Shown here piece by piece: positions 6,218 to 13,685 of a DNA stretch of 14,836 bases. The first letter of the stretch is position 1. Every line of letters starts with the position of its first letter. Below the pieces are notes generated by a model. The model was not told the origin of the DNA and ran no database searches. It saw only the letters and a program-made list of their open reading frames with translations. Both the position numbers and the translations under genes were made by a program. This stretch comes from Eubacterium sp. (lineage in GTDB: Bacteria; Bacillota_A; Clostridia; Lachnospirales; Lachnospiraceae), in assembly GCA_017475785.1 (NCBI GenBank), contig JAFVEX010000091.1:1-14836 (forward strand). The letters run 5' to 3'.

Positions 6218-7444
6218 ATGGAAGATCATCTGGTTGCAAAAGCTTCGGTAACCCTCAGAAAAGGCGGCGGACGCACGATTAAATCCGGCGGCGCATGGAT
6301 TTTTGACAACGAAATTGAATCCATCCGCGGAGATTTCGAGAACGGCGACATTATCCGCGTGTACGATTTTGACGGATATTTTCTGGGATACGGGTTCTAT
6401 AACATCAATTCAAAGATACAGGTCCGGATGCTCTCACGCCGGACGCCGGAGCCGATCAGCGAAGCGTTTCTGCGCAGACACGTGAGGGACGCGTGGAAGT
6501 ACCGGAAAACCGTTCTGGAGGACACCTCCTCCTGCCGCGTGATTTACGGAGAGGCAGACTGGCTGCCGGGACTGATCGTGGACAAATACGAGGATGTGCT
6601 TGTCGTGCAGTCGCTCGCGCTCGGCATTGACCGGCTGAAGGGGCTGCTTCTGGACGCGCTCCGCGAGGAGCTGGAAAAGGACGGCATCGCGGTCCGCGGG
6701 ATTTATGAGCGCTCAGACGCCTCTGTGCGCAGAAAAGAAGGGATGCAGCCATATAAAGGCTTTATCGGTCCTGCCTTCAATACGCGCGTCGGAATAACTG
6801 AAAACGGAATCCAATACGAGATCGACGTCGCAAACGGACAGAAGACCGGCTTTTTTCTGGATCAGAAATTTAACCGCCAAGCGATCTGGCCGGTCTGCGG
6901 GGGAAAACGCGTGCTGGATTGCTTTACGCATGTGGGAACCTTCGCGCTGAACGCCGCGAAAGCGGGCGCTTACCAGGTGATTGGCCTGGATATTTCCTCA
7001 CAGGCAGTAGAAGAAGCAAAGGAAAACGCGGCCCGCAACGGGATGTCCGACCGCGTGCAGTTTTTCCAGGCGGACGTTCTAAAGGAATTGCCGCGCCTGG
7101 CGCAGGCGGGAGAAAAGTTTGACGTGGTCGTACTCGACCCGCCGGCGTTTACCAAGTCGCGGGAGGCGACACGCCGCGCCGTCAAGGGCTACAGAGAGAT
7201 CAATCTCCGGGCGATGAAGCTGATCCGCGACGGCGGATATCTCGCGACCTGCTCCTGTTCGCATTTTATGACGCAGGAACTGTTCGCGAAAACAATTCAG
7301 GAGGCTGCCCGCTCCGCGCACAGGCGGCTGCGGCAGGTCGAATTCCGCACGCAGGCGCCCGACCATCCGGTTCTCTGGACGGACGGAGAGGAAACCTCCT
7401 ATTATCTTAAATTCTTCATCTTCCAGGTGTGCGAGGAGCTGTGA
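6218..7444 (+). CDS. rlmI: Class I SAM-dependent rRNA methyltransferase RlmI (23S rRNA m5C)
   Basis: 408 residues, close to the roughly 400 of RlmI, which by family methylates C1962 (E. coli numbering) of 23S rRNA using S-adenosylmethionine. An N-terminal PUA domain (about 8-75, with SGGAWIFDNEI) is followed by a linker domain and a Rossmann methyltransferase: GQKTGFFLDQ (207-216), SAM motif I VLDCFTHVGTFAL (232-244), motif IV DPPAF (307-311) and the CSCS segment (345-348) with the likely catalytic Cys. The start at 6218 is set by a strong AGGGAGG site at 6205-6211, 6 nt upstream; a longer frame back to 6176 adds residues unlike the family. It ends 10 bp from the convergent BTAD regulator gene. 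Confidence 0.93.
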   Translation: MEDHLVAKASVTLRKGGGRTIKSGGAWIFDNEIESIRGDFENGDIIRVYDFDGYFLGYGFYNINSKIQVRMLSRRTPEPISEAFLRRHVRDAWKYRKTVLEDTSSCRVIYGEADWLPGLIVDKYEDVLVVQSLALGIDRLKGLLLDALREELEKDGIAVRGIYERSDASVRRKEGMQPYKGFIGPAFNTRVGITENGIQYEIDVANGQKTGFFLDQKFNRQAIWPVCGGKRVLDCFTHVGTFALNAAKAGAYQVIGLDISSQAVEEAKENAARNGMSDRVQFFQADVLKELPRLAQAGEKFDVVVLDPPAFTKSREATRRAVKGYREINLRAMKLIRDGGYLATCSCSHFMTQELFAKTIQEAARSAHRRLRQVEFRTQAPDHPVLWTDGEETSYYLKFFIFQVCEEL

Positions 7445-7452
7445 GGGCGAAA

Positions 7453-7488
7453 GGCTATAAGCAGACAGATCCAGAGCTGCTTACAGCC
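7453..7488. terminator. Inverted repeat at the convergent gene ends, possible terminator
   Basis: GGCTATAAGCAG (7453-7464) and CTGCTTACAGCC (7477-7488) pair at 11 of 12 positions around a 12-nt loop. The left arm covers the stop codon of the minus-strand regulator. There is no long T run on either side; on the minus strand only TTTC follows. It may stop or slow transcripts from both genes. Confidence 0.35.
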
Positions 7489-8741
7489 TGTGCCGGCGCA
7501 CCGGTACAGTATCGAATTACATAGTTTGATTCCTGCAGGTCAAATTGCGCGTCAATACGGGCCTGAATAGCGGCACAGCTATCCTGCGCTGCATTCATCA
7601 AAAGGGCAAGATACTGAAACTTTCCGCACCGGCATACGATGTCCGTTTTCCGCAGGGATCCGCAGACCGCATTCTCAAAACGCTGAGCCAGCATTTCCTG
7701 GAGAGCGTTTTTTTCATTTAAGATGCCATCTGACGCTAAGGTGCCATCTGCCTTTAAGCTGCCATCTGCCTCTAAGCTGTCATCTGCTTCTACGAAGCCA
7801 TCTGCTTCCTCCAGGGTGCAGAGCAGCAGCAGACAGGAGATGCCGCATCGCTCTTTAAGCCGGCTCATCACACGGTAAATGCTTTCAAAGACGGCATAAC
7901 TGCACAGATATGCTCCTTCCTCCGCTTCATGCGTTCCATTCAGATGTTCCTGAATAGCCTCCAGCGTTTTCTGGCCGGAATTCTTGCCTGCGGTGATGAT
8001 CTCCCGCAGCTCAAGCAGCCGGGCGTCTGGCTGTACCCTTAACTCATCAAAGTATTGCTGCTCTGTCTCATGGTACAGACTGTCGGCTTCCGTATAGCGG
8101 CCGAGGCCAACCAGGGCTTCCAGCGTAATGTGCTCCCAGTCAGAAAACGGCTGCACCCTGGCGGCGTGCTTTCCAAGCACCTGCAGACGGTCATACTGTT
8201 TCATCTCCAGCAGGATTGCCGCCGCTCCGTTTACACAGTCGCTGAACATATCGCGGTAACGCCACGCCTCGCGGGAAGCCCACAGGCTTCCGGCGCGCAT
8301 GGGAAGAAAATCTCCTCCATACAATTCGCAGGCGGTTAAGTATGCATTCAGCTTTTCCTCCGGTGTCGAACCTTGTGCTGCCTTTTGATATGCAGCCTCA
8401 AATTCAACCGTGTCCTCAACGACGGGGATTTCTGCCGTCCAGTAGAAGCGGCCGTTCCTTTTTACGATATAGGCGCACTCCGGCAGACCCATCTCCCGCA
8501 GGCGCCGTTTAAAATTGTAGAGCACGACGCGCATCGAGTGATTCGCATCCATGATCTCACGGTCATGGAACAGTTCGTCTATCAACAGTTCCCGGTCCGC
8601 TCCGTTTTCCCGCGTGTGCAGGAGTATTTGCAGCAGCTGGCTGAACTGTGAGTCTCTCCCGTTAATAAGCTGAATGCCGTTCCATCTGACAGAAAATGTA
8701 CCGAAGAATCGTACATACAGCACATTATTCTTTTCCTGCAT
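7455..8741 (-). CDS. SARP/BTAD-type transcriptional regulator with degenerate GGDEF-like C-terminus
   Basis: 428 residues. Residues 5-105 form an OmpR-like winged helix (VLYVRFFGTFSVRWNGIQL, then HSMRVVLYNFKRRL as recognition region). Residues about 110-250 are the BTAD helical-repeat domain (EFEAAYQKA, LYGGDFLP, VQPDARLLELREI). Residues about 278-410 look like a decayed diguanylate cyclase domain: the line SLRKTDIVCRCGKFQYLALL aligns with the usual R-x-x-D-x-x-x-R-Y-G-G-D-E-F strand, but the catalytic GGDEF residues are gone, so enzyme activity is unlikely. Residues about 312-341 are a low-complexity EADG-type repeat. The ATG at 8741 has AGGCGGTG 8 nt upstream; a TTG seven codons earlier is less likely. 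The target genes are unknown. Confidence 0.82.
   Translation of the reverse strand: MQEKNNVLYVRFFGTFSVRWNGIQLINGRDSQFSQLLQILLHTRENGADRELLIDELFHDREIMDANHSMRVVLYNFKRRLREMGLPECAYIVKRNGRFYWTAEIPVVEDTVEFEAAYQKAAQGSTPEEKLNAYLTACELYGGDFLPMRAGSLWASREAWRYRDMFSDCVNGAAAILLEMKQYDRLQVLGKHAARVQPFSDWEHITLEALVGLGRYTEADSLYHETEQQYFDELRVQPDARLLELREIITAGKNSGQKTLEAIQEHLNGTHEAEEGAYLCSYAVFESIYRVMSRLKERCGISCLLLLCTLEEADGFVEADDSLEADGSLKADGTLASDGILNEKNALQEMLAQRFENAVCGSLRKTDIVCRCGKFQYLALLMNAAQDSCAAIQARIDAQFDLQESNYVIRYCTGAPAQAVSSSGSVCL
7720..7809 (-). repeat. 18-bp in-frame minisatellite, five units, in the BTAD regulator
   Basis: Units at 7720-7737, 7738-7755, 7756-7773, 7774-7791 and 7792-7809 share the plus-strand core GCCATCTG (TCATCTG in the fourth). 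On the coding strand they give EADGFV, EADDSL, EADGSL, KADGTL and ASDGIL. The repeat lies in the loop between two strands of the GGDEF-like domain. Confidence 0.9.
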
Positions 8742-8799
8742 ATACGGTTCACCGCCTCTCAAAAAAACAAATCATCTCATCTTCAATATCCGTACAGAC

Positions 8800-8817
8800 T
8801 GTCAACTAATCATTATA
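8800..8817 (-). promoter_or_regulatory. Possible promoter boxes for the BTAD regulator
   Basis: On the minus strand TATAAT (8817-8812) lies about 70 nt upstream of the ATG, but no fitting -35 is seen. A TTGACA (8805-8800) lies just downstream, again without a fitting -10. One of the two may be used; neither is convincing as a complete promoter. Confidence 0.3.
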
Positions 8818-8927
8818 TAGACTGCCGTGCTCAAAAACGTCACAGTGCTGATTTGCGGGGCATTTTCGCGGTTTCGCATTCATTCTGAAGCCTGACCCGC
8901 AAGAAGCCGTCCCCGCTGAAAAGCGGC

Positions 8928-8960
8928 AAAAAAAGAAGGCACGGATTACTCCGTCCCTTC
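8928..8960 (-). terminator. Rho-independent terminator of the deoR-kinase-regulator operon
   Basis: On the minus strand GAAGG-G-ACGGA pairs with TCCGT-G-CCTTC around a GTAA loop, one mismatch in 11 positions, and runs into seven T residues (8934-8928). A second small hairpin CCGCT/AGCGG lies just beyond (8913-8926). It separates this operon from the BTAD gene. Confidence 0.92.
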
Positions 8961-8985
8961 CTGTCTGGTATACACAATTTCTCAT

Positions 8986-9786
8986 TTATCTCTGATATTC
9001 AAACCACAGTTTACTCAACGTCATTTCGGCCCAGCTGTATTGCGTCATGTATTCTCCGTGGAACGAATTGAGCGCGTCGGAGTTGCCGCTGAGCATCTGA
9101 TAGTAGTCGCAGTCGATCTTGTCTGCGCGGATGGCCAGCACGCCGCTTCTTCGTATGAGCAGATCCTCCATCCCGATTCTTTTCAGGGTCTCCCGCAAAT
9201 CATTGACATAGTTTCGTATCTGGTGCTTCGCCTTCCTTAATTCCGTCTCGCCTTCCCACAGAGCCGTTGCGATCTCCTCCGCCGTACAGGTCATGCCCTT
9301 CCGGTCCACGAGAAATGCCAGCAGCTCCTTCGTCCTGCGACGCTGGAACAGGAGTGGTTCGCCCTGCCAGAATACGTCAAAAAAGCCGAAGCACTGGATA
9401 TACAGTGTCTGCGGCACGGGTCTCGGAGAGACAGGAATCAGATCCAGTTCTTCCCGAATCGCCGCGGCGTCAGCCGGTTTCATGATATAACCGTGCGCGT
9501 GCACCCGATAGGCTTCCAGGGCATACTGGTCATAGCCTGTGACGAAAATGATCCGTGTGTCCGGCGCGGCTTCTTTTAACTTGACTGCAAGTGTGAGTCC
9601 GTTCATGCCGGGGAGCTCAATGTCGGAGAACACCACGTCGGGCAGCTTCCCGGGGTCTTGCAGTGTGGCTATCACATCCGCCGCGCAGGAGAACGCGAGG
9701 ATTTCCGCCTCCGGCTCAGCCTCCCGGATTGCGTCCTGCAGCATACGAAGCATTTTGGGCTCATCATCTATGGCAAAAATACGCAT
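8986..9786 (-). CDS. Response regulator, receiver domain plus SARP-type winged helix
   Basis: 266 residues. The receiver domain (1-118) has the acidic pair Asp7/Asp8, phospho-acceptor Asp55 in VVFSDIELPG, Thr83 in FVTGY and Lys103 in MKPAD, all conserved for an active receiver. Residues about 125-230 are an OmpR-like winged helix of the SARP kind (LYIQCFGFFDVFWQGEPLLF, then a recognition helix near KHQIRNYVNDLRETL). It begins 2 nt after the kinase's last codon-stop block (TAA-A-ATG), so translation is probably coupled and the kinase next to it is its likely partner. LytS-type kinases more often pair with LytTR-output regulators; here the output is SARP-like. DNA targets are unknown. Confidence 0.9.
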   Translation of the reverse strand: MRIFAIDDEPKMLRMLQDAIREAEPEAEILAFSCAADVIATLQDPGKLPDVVFSDIELPGMNGLTLAVKLKEAAPDTRIIFVTGYDQYALEAYRVHAHGYIMKPADAAAIREELDLIPVSPRPVPQTLYIQCFGFFDVFWQGEPLLFQRRRTKELLAFLVDRKGMTCTAEEIATALWEGETELRKAKHQIRNYVNDLRETLKRIGMEDLLIRRSGVLAIRADKIDCDYYQMLSGNSDALNSFHGEYMTQYSWAEMTLSKLWFEYQR

Positions 9787-9787
9787 T

Positions 9788-11059
9788 TTAGGAAACCTCT
9801 TTTGGTATCACGATCACAGCTCTTGTCCCGGCGCCGGGCGCAGAATTAATGCGCAGGCTGCCGCCGCTGACACGCTGCAGCCGCTCCTCTACATTTGCAA
9901 GTCCAATATGAGAGCGGCCGTCCATAATCTCCTGTCCGGGGTCGAATCCCGGGCCGTCATCTGAAACCGTGACCTCATAATGATCCGCAAATTCGCGCGA
10001 TGAAATCGTAACGCATCCTCGTCCGTCCGGGTTTCCTCTGACGCCGTGGCGCACCGCATTCTCAACCAGCGGCTGCAGCGTGAGCGTCGGGATGCGGAAT
10101 TCCGTGCAGCCAAGATCATAATGGACCTGCAGCGCATCCTCATACCGCAGCTGCTCCAGCTCCAGATAGAGCCGTGTATGCTCCAGCTCCTGAGAAAAGG
10201 ATATGGTTCTGTCCTTTGAGATCGAGTCCATGTTTCCCCGGAGATACTTTGAAAACCTCGCCACGGCTTTTTCCGCAGCCGCGGAATCGGTTTTGCACAG
10301 GCTCTGGATCGCCCCAAGTGTATTGTAGAGAAAATGCGGCTGAATCTGGCTGAGCATGATGTCTACCCGTAGCTGCTTATTCTCCTGAACCTGCTGGTAA
10401 TACCGCTCTGACTGGTCGATCCAGATGTAGTTGAACATGAATACCGCCGCGACAGCGGAACCAAGCAGGATCGTGTAAAGACCAAAGAAAAACATCTGGA
10501 TCAGCATGGAAATCATGGGGATGGTGATATAGATGCAAAACGCGAGGCGCTGTTTTGAGGACAGCTTATTCCTCCTGCGCCAGAGGGCGGCGATATTCAC
10601 CACCATGATCAGGATCGTCGGAACAAGCAGTACCGGATATAAGGGGCCGCGCCGGTACACATTGCTGTCGTCGATGCTGTAGATCACGGCAGAAAACTGT
10701 GTATAGACCAATAATCCGACATATACGGCCCACAGTGCTGCCACGATGTGAATGAGCCGGCTTTCTTTCCAATTAATCTCGCCGCTCGAACGGAGCAGAA
10801 ACACCGTGAGAAGCAGTAAGAGTATGGATGGCAGAAAAGATTCCCAAAACAGAGTGAAGCGAAAAATTCTTGCGTACGTCGGTCCGGAGTACATCGACGC
10901 ATGCTGGCCGGAAAGATTAAAAACGGCAATGGCAACCATAATACTGAAAAAAGCAGCAAAAAATTTTTTCGTCCACTGCTCAAAATGAGGACTGATCAGC
11001 ACCTGTATCAGACCAAGTGTGCTGATCATGAGTCCTGCAATTCCGATACTATAATTCAT
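9788..11059 (-). CDS. LytS/YehU-type membrane sensor histidine kinase
   Basis: 423 residues. The first about 212 are hydrophobic, with six or seven membrane segments and no recognisable extracytoplasmic sensor domain. The kinase part belongs to the His_kinase (PF06580) type: phospho-acceptor His242 in SQIQPHFLYNTL, N box with Asn334 in LVENAVRHG, G1 box SDDGPGF (366-372) and G2-like HIGLANVEERL (384-394). It should sense an unknown signal, possibly at or in the membrane, and pass phosphate to the regulator encoded directly downstream. An AAGGGTG ribosome site lies 6 nt before the ATG. It starts 54 nt after the deoR stop with no terminator between, so co-transcription with deoR is likely. Confidence 0.92.
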   Translation of the reverse strand: MNYSIGIAGLMISTLGLIQVLISPHFEQWTKKFFAAFFSIMVAIAVFNLSGQHASMYSGPTYARIFRFTLFWESFLPSILLLLLTVFLLRSSGEINWKESRLIHIVAALWAVYVGLLVYTQFSAVIYSIDDSNVYRRGPLYPVLLVPTILIMVVNIAALWRRRNKLSSKQRLAFCIYITIPMISMLIQMFFFGLYTILLGSAVAAVFMFNYIWIDQSERYYQQVQENKQLRVDIMLSQIQPHFLYNTLGAIQSLCKTDSAAAEKAVARFSKYLRGNMDSISKDRTISFSQELEHTRLYLELEQLRYEDALQVHYDLGCTEFRIPTLTLQPLVENAVRHGVRGNPDGRGCVTISSREFADHYEVTVSDDGPGFDPGQEIMDGRSHIGLANVEERLQRVSGGSLRINSAPGAGTRAVIVIPKEVS

Positions 11060-11113
11060 AGAACACCCTTTTCACGGTTCATTCTGGCTGAACAGTCTGG
11101 CGCCGCGGTCTTG

Positions 11114-11881
11114 TCACGGGCAGACCAGCTTGATGTCGTTGTACTGAATCGCGTCCAGGTACTTTTTGTCCGGCTCCCGGTTTGTGACGACCGCATACAG
11201 ATCATTAAACTGATAGAATGACAGGGTGGACGCCTTGTCAAACTTGCTGTCATCCGCGCAGAGGATGATTTTATCGCTGCACGCGACGACCTTTTTCTTG
11301 GTCTCCGCCTCAAAGTAGGTTGTGTGCGTCAGTCCTTTTTCCAGAGAGACGCCCGTCGCCGCAATAAAGGCCGCATTCGCGGAAATTGAAGAGAGCGGAT
11401 CCAGCGTGGAGATGCCGGAATAGGAGCTTGTCGCGTGATTGTAGTAGCCGCCGAGCGCAATGATATTGAGCGAAGGGTATTTGGCCGCTTCGTACATGAC
11501 ATTCAGGGAATGGGTGATCAGCGTCACGTTCGTTTTTTCCGCCAGGTACGGAACCATGCAGGCGACAGTGGTGCCGGAATCCAGAAAGATGGTCTCCCCG
11601 TCGGAAACCATATCGGCCGCCAGACGCCCGATGATATTTTTCGCGGTGCTGTTTTTGACAGAGCGGACCTGAAGCGGAACCGGCGCGGTGTCTGTGTCAT
11701 TCTCGGTGATGGCGGATACGCCGCCGTACACCTTGCGGATGCGCCCGCGCTTGATCAGCTCGTTGACGTCGCGCCGCACGGTGTTGACAGAAACCATAAA
11801 ATGATTCGCCAGATTCTCCAGCGGCACATTTCCTTCGGAGAGAATATACTCCTCCATTTCGATCAGACGGTCAATTCGCAT
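11114..11881 (-). CDS. DeoR/GlpR family transcriptional regulator
   Basis: 255 residues, the normal family length. The N-terminal helix-turn-helix (about 18-55) carries the signature VSVNTVRRDVNELIKRGRIRKVYGG. The C-terminal sensor domain is of the phosphosugar-isomerase-like kind with GETIFLDSGTT (94-104), LITHSLNV and an IALGG segment (145-149), which in this family bind a sugar phosphate and cause release from DNA. An ideal AAGGAGGT site lies 6 nt before the ATG. It is divergent from the GAPDH gene across 436 bp, which makes self-regulation and control of that gene plausible but unproven. A sugar phosphate is the expected effector; which one is not visible. Confidence 0.93.
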   Translation of the reverse strand: MRIDRLIEMEEYILSEGNVPLENLANHFMVSVNTVRRDVNELIKRGRIRKVYGGVSAITENDTDTAPVPLQVRSVKNSTAKNIIGRLAADMVSDGETIFLDSGTTVACMVPYLAEKTNVTLITHSLNVMYEAAKYPSLNIIALGGYYNHATSSYSGISTLDPLSSISANAAFIAATGVSLEKGLTHTTYFEAETKKKVVACSDKIILCADDSKFDKASTLSFYQFNDLYAVVTNREPDKKYLDAIQYNDIKLVCP

Positions 11882-11940
11882 GGGTTACCTCCTTAATAAT
11901 AACAGGGCAAAATGGGTACATTTTCGGGAATGCTGAAAAT

Positions 11941-11970
11941 AATATAAGTATTCCGGCGCCTTCGCGTCAA
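11941..11970 (-). promoter_or_regulatory. Sigma-A promoter for deoR
   Basis: On the minus strand TTGACG (11970-11965) and TATATT (11946-11941) each match the consensus at 5 of 6 positions with an 18-bp spacer. The expected leader is about 50 nt. An inverted repeat ATTTTC-N9-GAAAAT (11920-11940) lies just downstream of the -10 box, well placed as an operator for self-repression. Confidence 0.7.
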
Positions 11971-12233
11971 AAATATCTTCAAAAAGTGGCAATAATAATC
12001 AGTGTAAAACTCGCTGAAAAACTGGTTAATTCATTGTTATGTTATTAACGGATTCGGGAAAACACTGTGACGAGTGACCGGAAAACCGCGTAAAATCAAT
12101 AAAAATAAATATTTAACAAAGTTTGGAAGTGTTTTTTAAATAGAATTTGTCCTCAAGAGTATACCAAAAAACAACCATAAAATGCAACACTTTTGATGAA
12201 GTTCTTGAAAAAATATTTTTTTTGAATTAGGTA

Positions 12234-12262
12234 TTGCAAAAACTTAACCACTCTAATATAAT
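12234..12262 (+). promoter_or_regulatory. Strong sigma-A promoter for the GAPDH gene
   Basis: TTGCAA (12234-12239) and a perfect TATAAT (12257-12262) are separated by exactly 17 bp, with AT tracts upstream that could act as an UP-like element. The leader would be about 48 nt. The box quality fits a highly expressed gene. Confidence 0.8.
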
Positions 12263-12317
12263 GGAATCAGTGTTAAGCCATTTCTATTTTGAGTTGTTCA
12301 AGAGAGGAGAAAGAATC

Positions 12318-13364
12318 ATGGCAAAAGTGAAGGTTGGTGTAGCTGGTTATGGTACAATCGGACAGCGTCTGGCAGACGGTGTCGCAAAGCAGGGAGATAT
12401 GGAGCTTGTCGGTATTGCTGATATGGCCCCGACCCTGGCGATCCGCGCACTTTATGAAAAAGGTATGCCGTATGACCTCTATCTGGTAAACGGTGCAGAT
12501 ACAGCAAAGTTTGACGCAATGGGAATTCCTTACAAGGGATCTTTCCAGGATCTTGTGGATCAGGTCGATGTAATGCTGGATTCCTCTCCGGCAGGTATCG
12601 GTCTGAAGAACAAGCGTATCTACGAGGCGGCAGGCGTCAAGGCAATCTTCCAGGGCGGTGAGAAAAATGAAGTCGCGGATGTCTTCTTCCACGGCTACGC
12701 AAACTTTGAGAATGGTCTCGACCAAAACTATCTGAAGCTGACAAGCTGCAACACGACAGGCCTGATCCGTACCGTCGACGCGCTCGACAGAGCTTACGGC
12801 ATTGATAAGGTTGCGATTACAATTATCCGCCGCGTGGCTGACCCGGGCGATTACAACCGCGGCCTGACAAACGCGCTGCAGATTGAGAAGGCTCCGACCC
12901 ACCAGGCGGTTGACCTGATGACAATTATGCCGCACATCAACGCGACCGGTATTCTGGTTCACACACCAGTAACACACGGCCATATCATCACTGTCCTTGC
13001 GACCGGCAAGAACGGCAAGATCACCAAAGAGATGGCGATGAATGCTTTCAAGGATCATCCGCGTATCCGCATCCTGCGCATGGAAGACGGATTCCTCGGA
13101 AACGCTTCCTACTTCAAGTATGGCCGTGACCTCGGACATGAGCGCGGCGACATGTATGAGATCGGACTCTGGGAGAACAGCATTGTTGAGTCCGGCGACG
13201 ACATCATGTACGCATTCGTTGTTCCGCAGGAAGCAGTCACCATCCCGGAGACCATGGACTGCATCCGCGCAGCTATGCATATGCAGGAGACCCGCGAAGA
13301 GGGCACTTCCGAGACAAACAAATACCTCGGCATTGGCAAGTTCAAAGCGATGGGACTGGGCTGA
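12318..13364 (+). CDS. gap: Type II (archaeal-type) glyceraldehyde-3-phosphate dehydrogenase
   Basis: 348 residues. It oxidises glyceraldehyde 3-phosphate to 1,3-bisphosphoglycerate with NAD(P)+. It resembles archaeal GAPDH, not the usual bacterial GapA: N-terminal VGVAGYGTIGQRLADGV (archaeal form INGYGTIGKRVADAV), catalytic Cys144 in SCNTTGL, RRVADPGDYNRG, His195 in PTHQAVDL, and EDGF...YGRDLG (256-273). The bacterial signature ASCTTN is absent. Archaeal relatives mostly prefer NADP+; the segment after the second strand here is ADMAP and does not settle the cofactor. The start at 12318 is set by AGGAG 8 nt upstream; a longer frame back to 12234 would overlap the promoter. Codon choice (many GGT, CGT, CTG) suggests high expression. 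The archaeal-type PGK follows 365 nt downstream. Confidence 0.9.
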   Translation: MAKVKVGVAGYGTIGQRLADGVAKQGDMELVGIADMAPTLAIRALYEKGMPYDLYLVNGADTAKFDAMGIPYKGSFQDLVDQVDVMLDSSPAGIGLKNKRIYEAAGVKAIFQGGEKNEVADVFFHGYANFENGLDQNYLKLTSCNTTGLIRTVDALDRAYGIDKVAITIIRRVADPGDYNRGLTNALQIEKAPTHQAVDLMTIMPHINATGILVHTPVTHGHIITVLATGKNGKITKEMAMNAFKDHPRIRILRMEDGFLGNASYFKYGRDLGHERGDMYEIGLWENSIVESGDDIMYAFVVPQEAVTIPETMDCIRAAMHMQETREEGTSETNKYLGIGKFKAMGLG

Positions 13365-13453
13365 TCCGCAGAGAAAACATGACTGCCGGGCAAAAGCCTG
13401 TATGATAAAAACGCATAAAGCTGCAGCGGCAGAAACGTGTAAATGAAACAAAT

Positions 13454-13487
13454 GAGGCTGCCACGCATGCGGGGCAGCCTCGTTCTT
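13454..13487 (+). terminator. Terminator-like hairpin after the GAPDH gene
   Basis: A perfect 9-bp stem GAGGCTGCC (13454-13462) with GGCAGCCTC (13473-13481) surrounds a loop holding the small palindrome CGCATGCG. It is followed by GTTCTT, a short T-rich tail. The A-rich upstream side would make it work better on the minus strand. Partial read-through into pgk is possible. Confidence 0.6.
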
Positions 13488-13605
13488 GACATGGCGGGAG
13501 GGCGCTCTGTCCCGGAGCAGCGCCTGCCATACAAAAGCCTGCGGCGGACGTTGATCCCGATGTGGATTTTGTTTTCGCCGCAGTCTGTCCGATCATTTAA
13601 TACAG

Positions 13606-13685
13606 GGAAACGCTGATTTAAATTTATCCTTTTTGGCGGAAAAATCTCCTCGGGATCAGACCGGCTCGAATGAATCAGTTTTTCC
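13606..13685 (+). repeat. MITE/REP-like palindromic element, copy C
   Basis: 80 bp, same orientation as copy B, with ends GGAAACGCTGATTTAA and AATCAGTTTTTCC. The right half (CGGGATCAGACCGGCTCGAA) matches copy A read on its minus strand, including the part missing from copy B. The left interior (about 13622-13650) is unrelated to A and B. It lies 44 nt before the pgk start. Confidence 0.75.

Larger units (their letters stand above)
11882..12317. other. 436-bp AT-rich divergent regulatory region between deoR and the GAPDH gene
   Basis: There is no coding sequence. It holds the two divergent promoters, about 270 bp apart, and several repeated words that could bind a regulator: the inverted repeat ATTTTC-N9-GAAAAT (11920-11940), GTTAAT-N13-ATTAAC (12025-12049), two copies of TTCGGGAA (11923-11930 and 12053-12060), and GTGAC twice with a 7-bp period (12067-12078). 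The stretch from about 12090 to 12300 is very AT-rich, with A and T tracts (for example at 12207-12223) that suggest bent DNA. No catabolite-repression (cre) site was recognised. Confidence 0.5.

Noticed and set aside
7720..7809. CRISPR-like direct repeats
   Set aside because: The units are 18 bp, directly adjacent without spacers, and lie in frame inside a protein gene.
12273..13451. Long antisense open frame (392 residues) over the GAPDH gene
   Set aside because: Composition is Cys/His/Val-rich with no family resemblance, and the plus strand holds a clear enzyme with promoter and ribosome site.
13486..13514. pgk promoter from the perfect TTGACA at 13486-13491
   Set aside because: At 16-18 bp downstream there is only GC-rich sequence with no -10 box.
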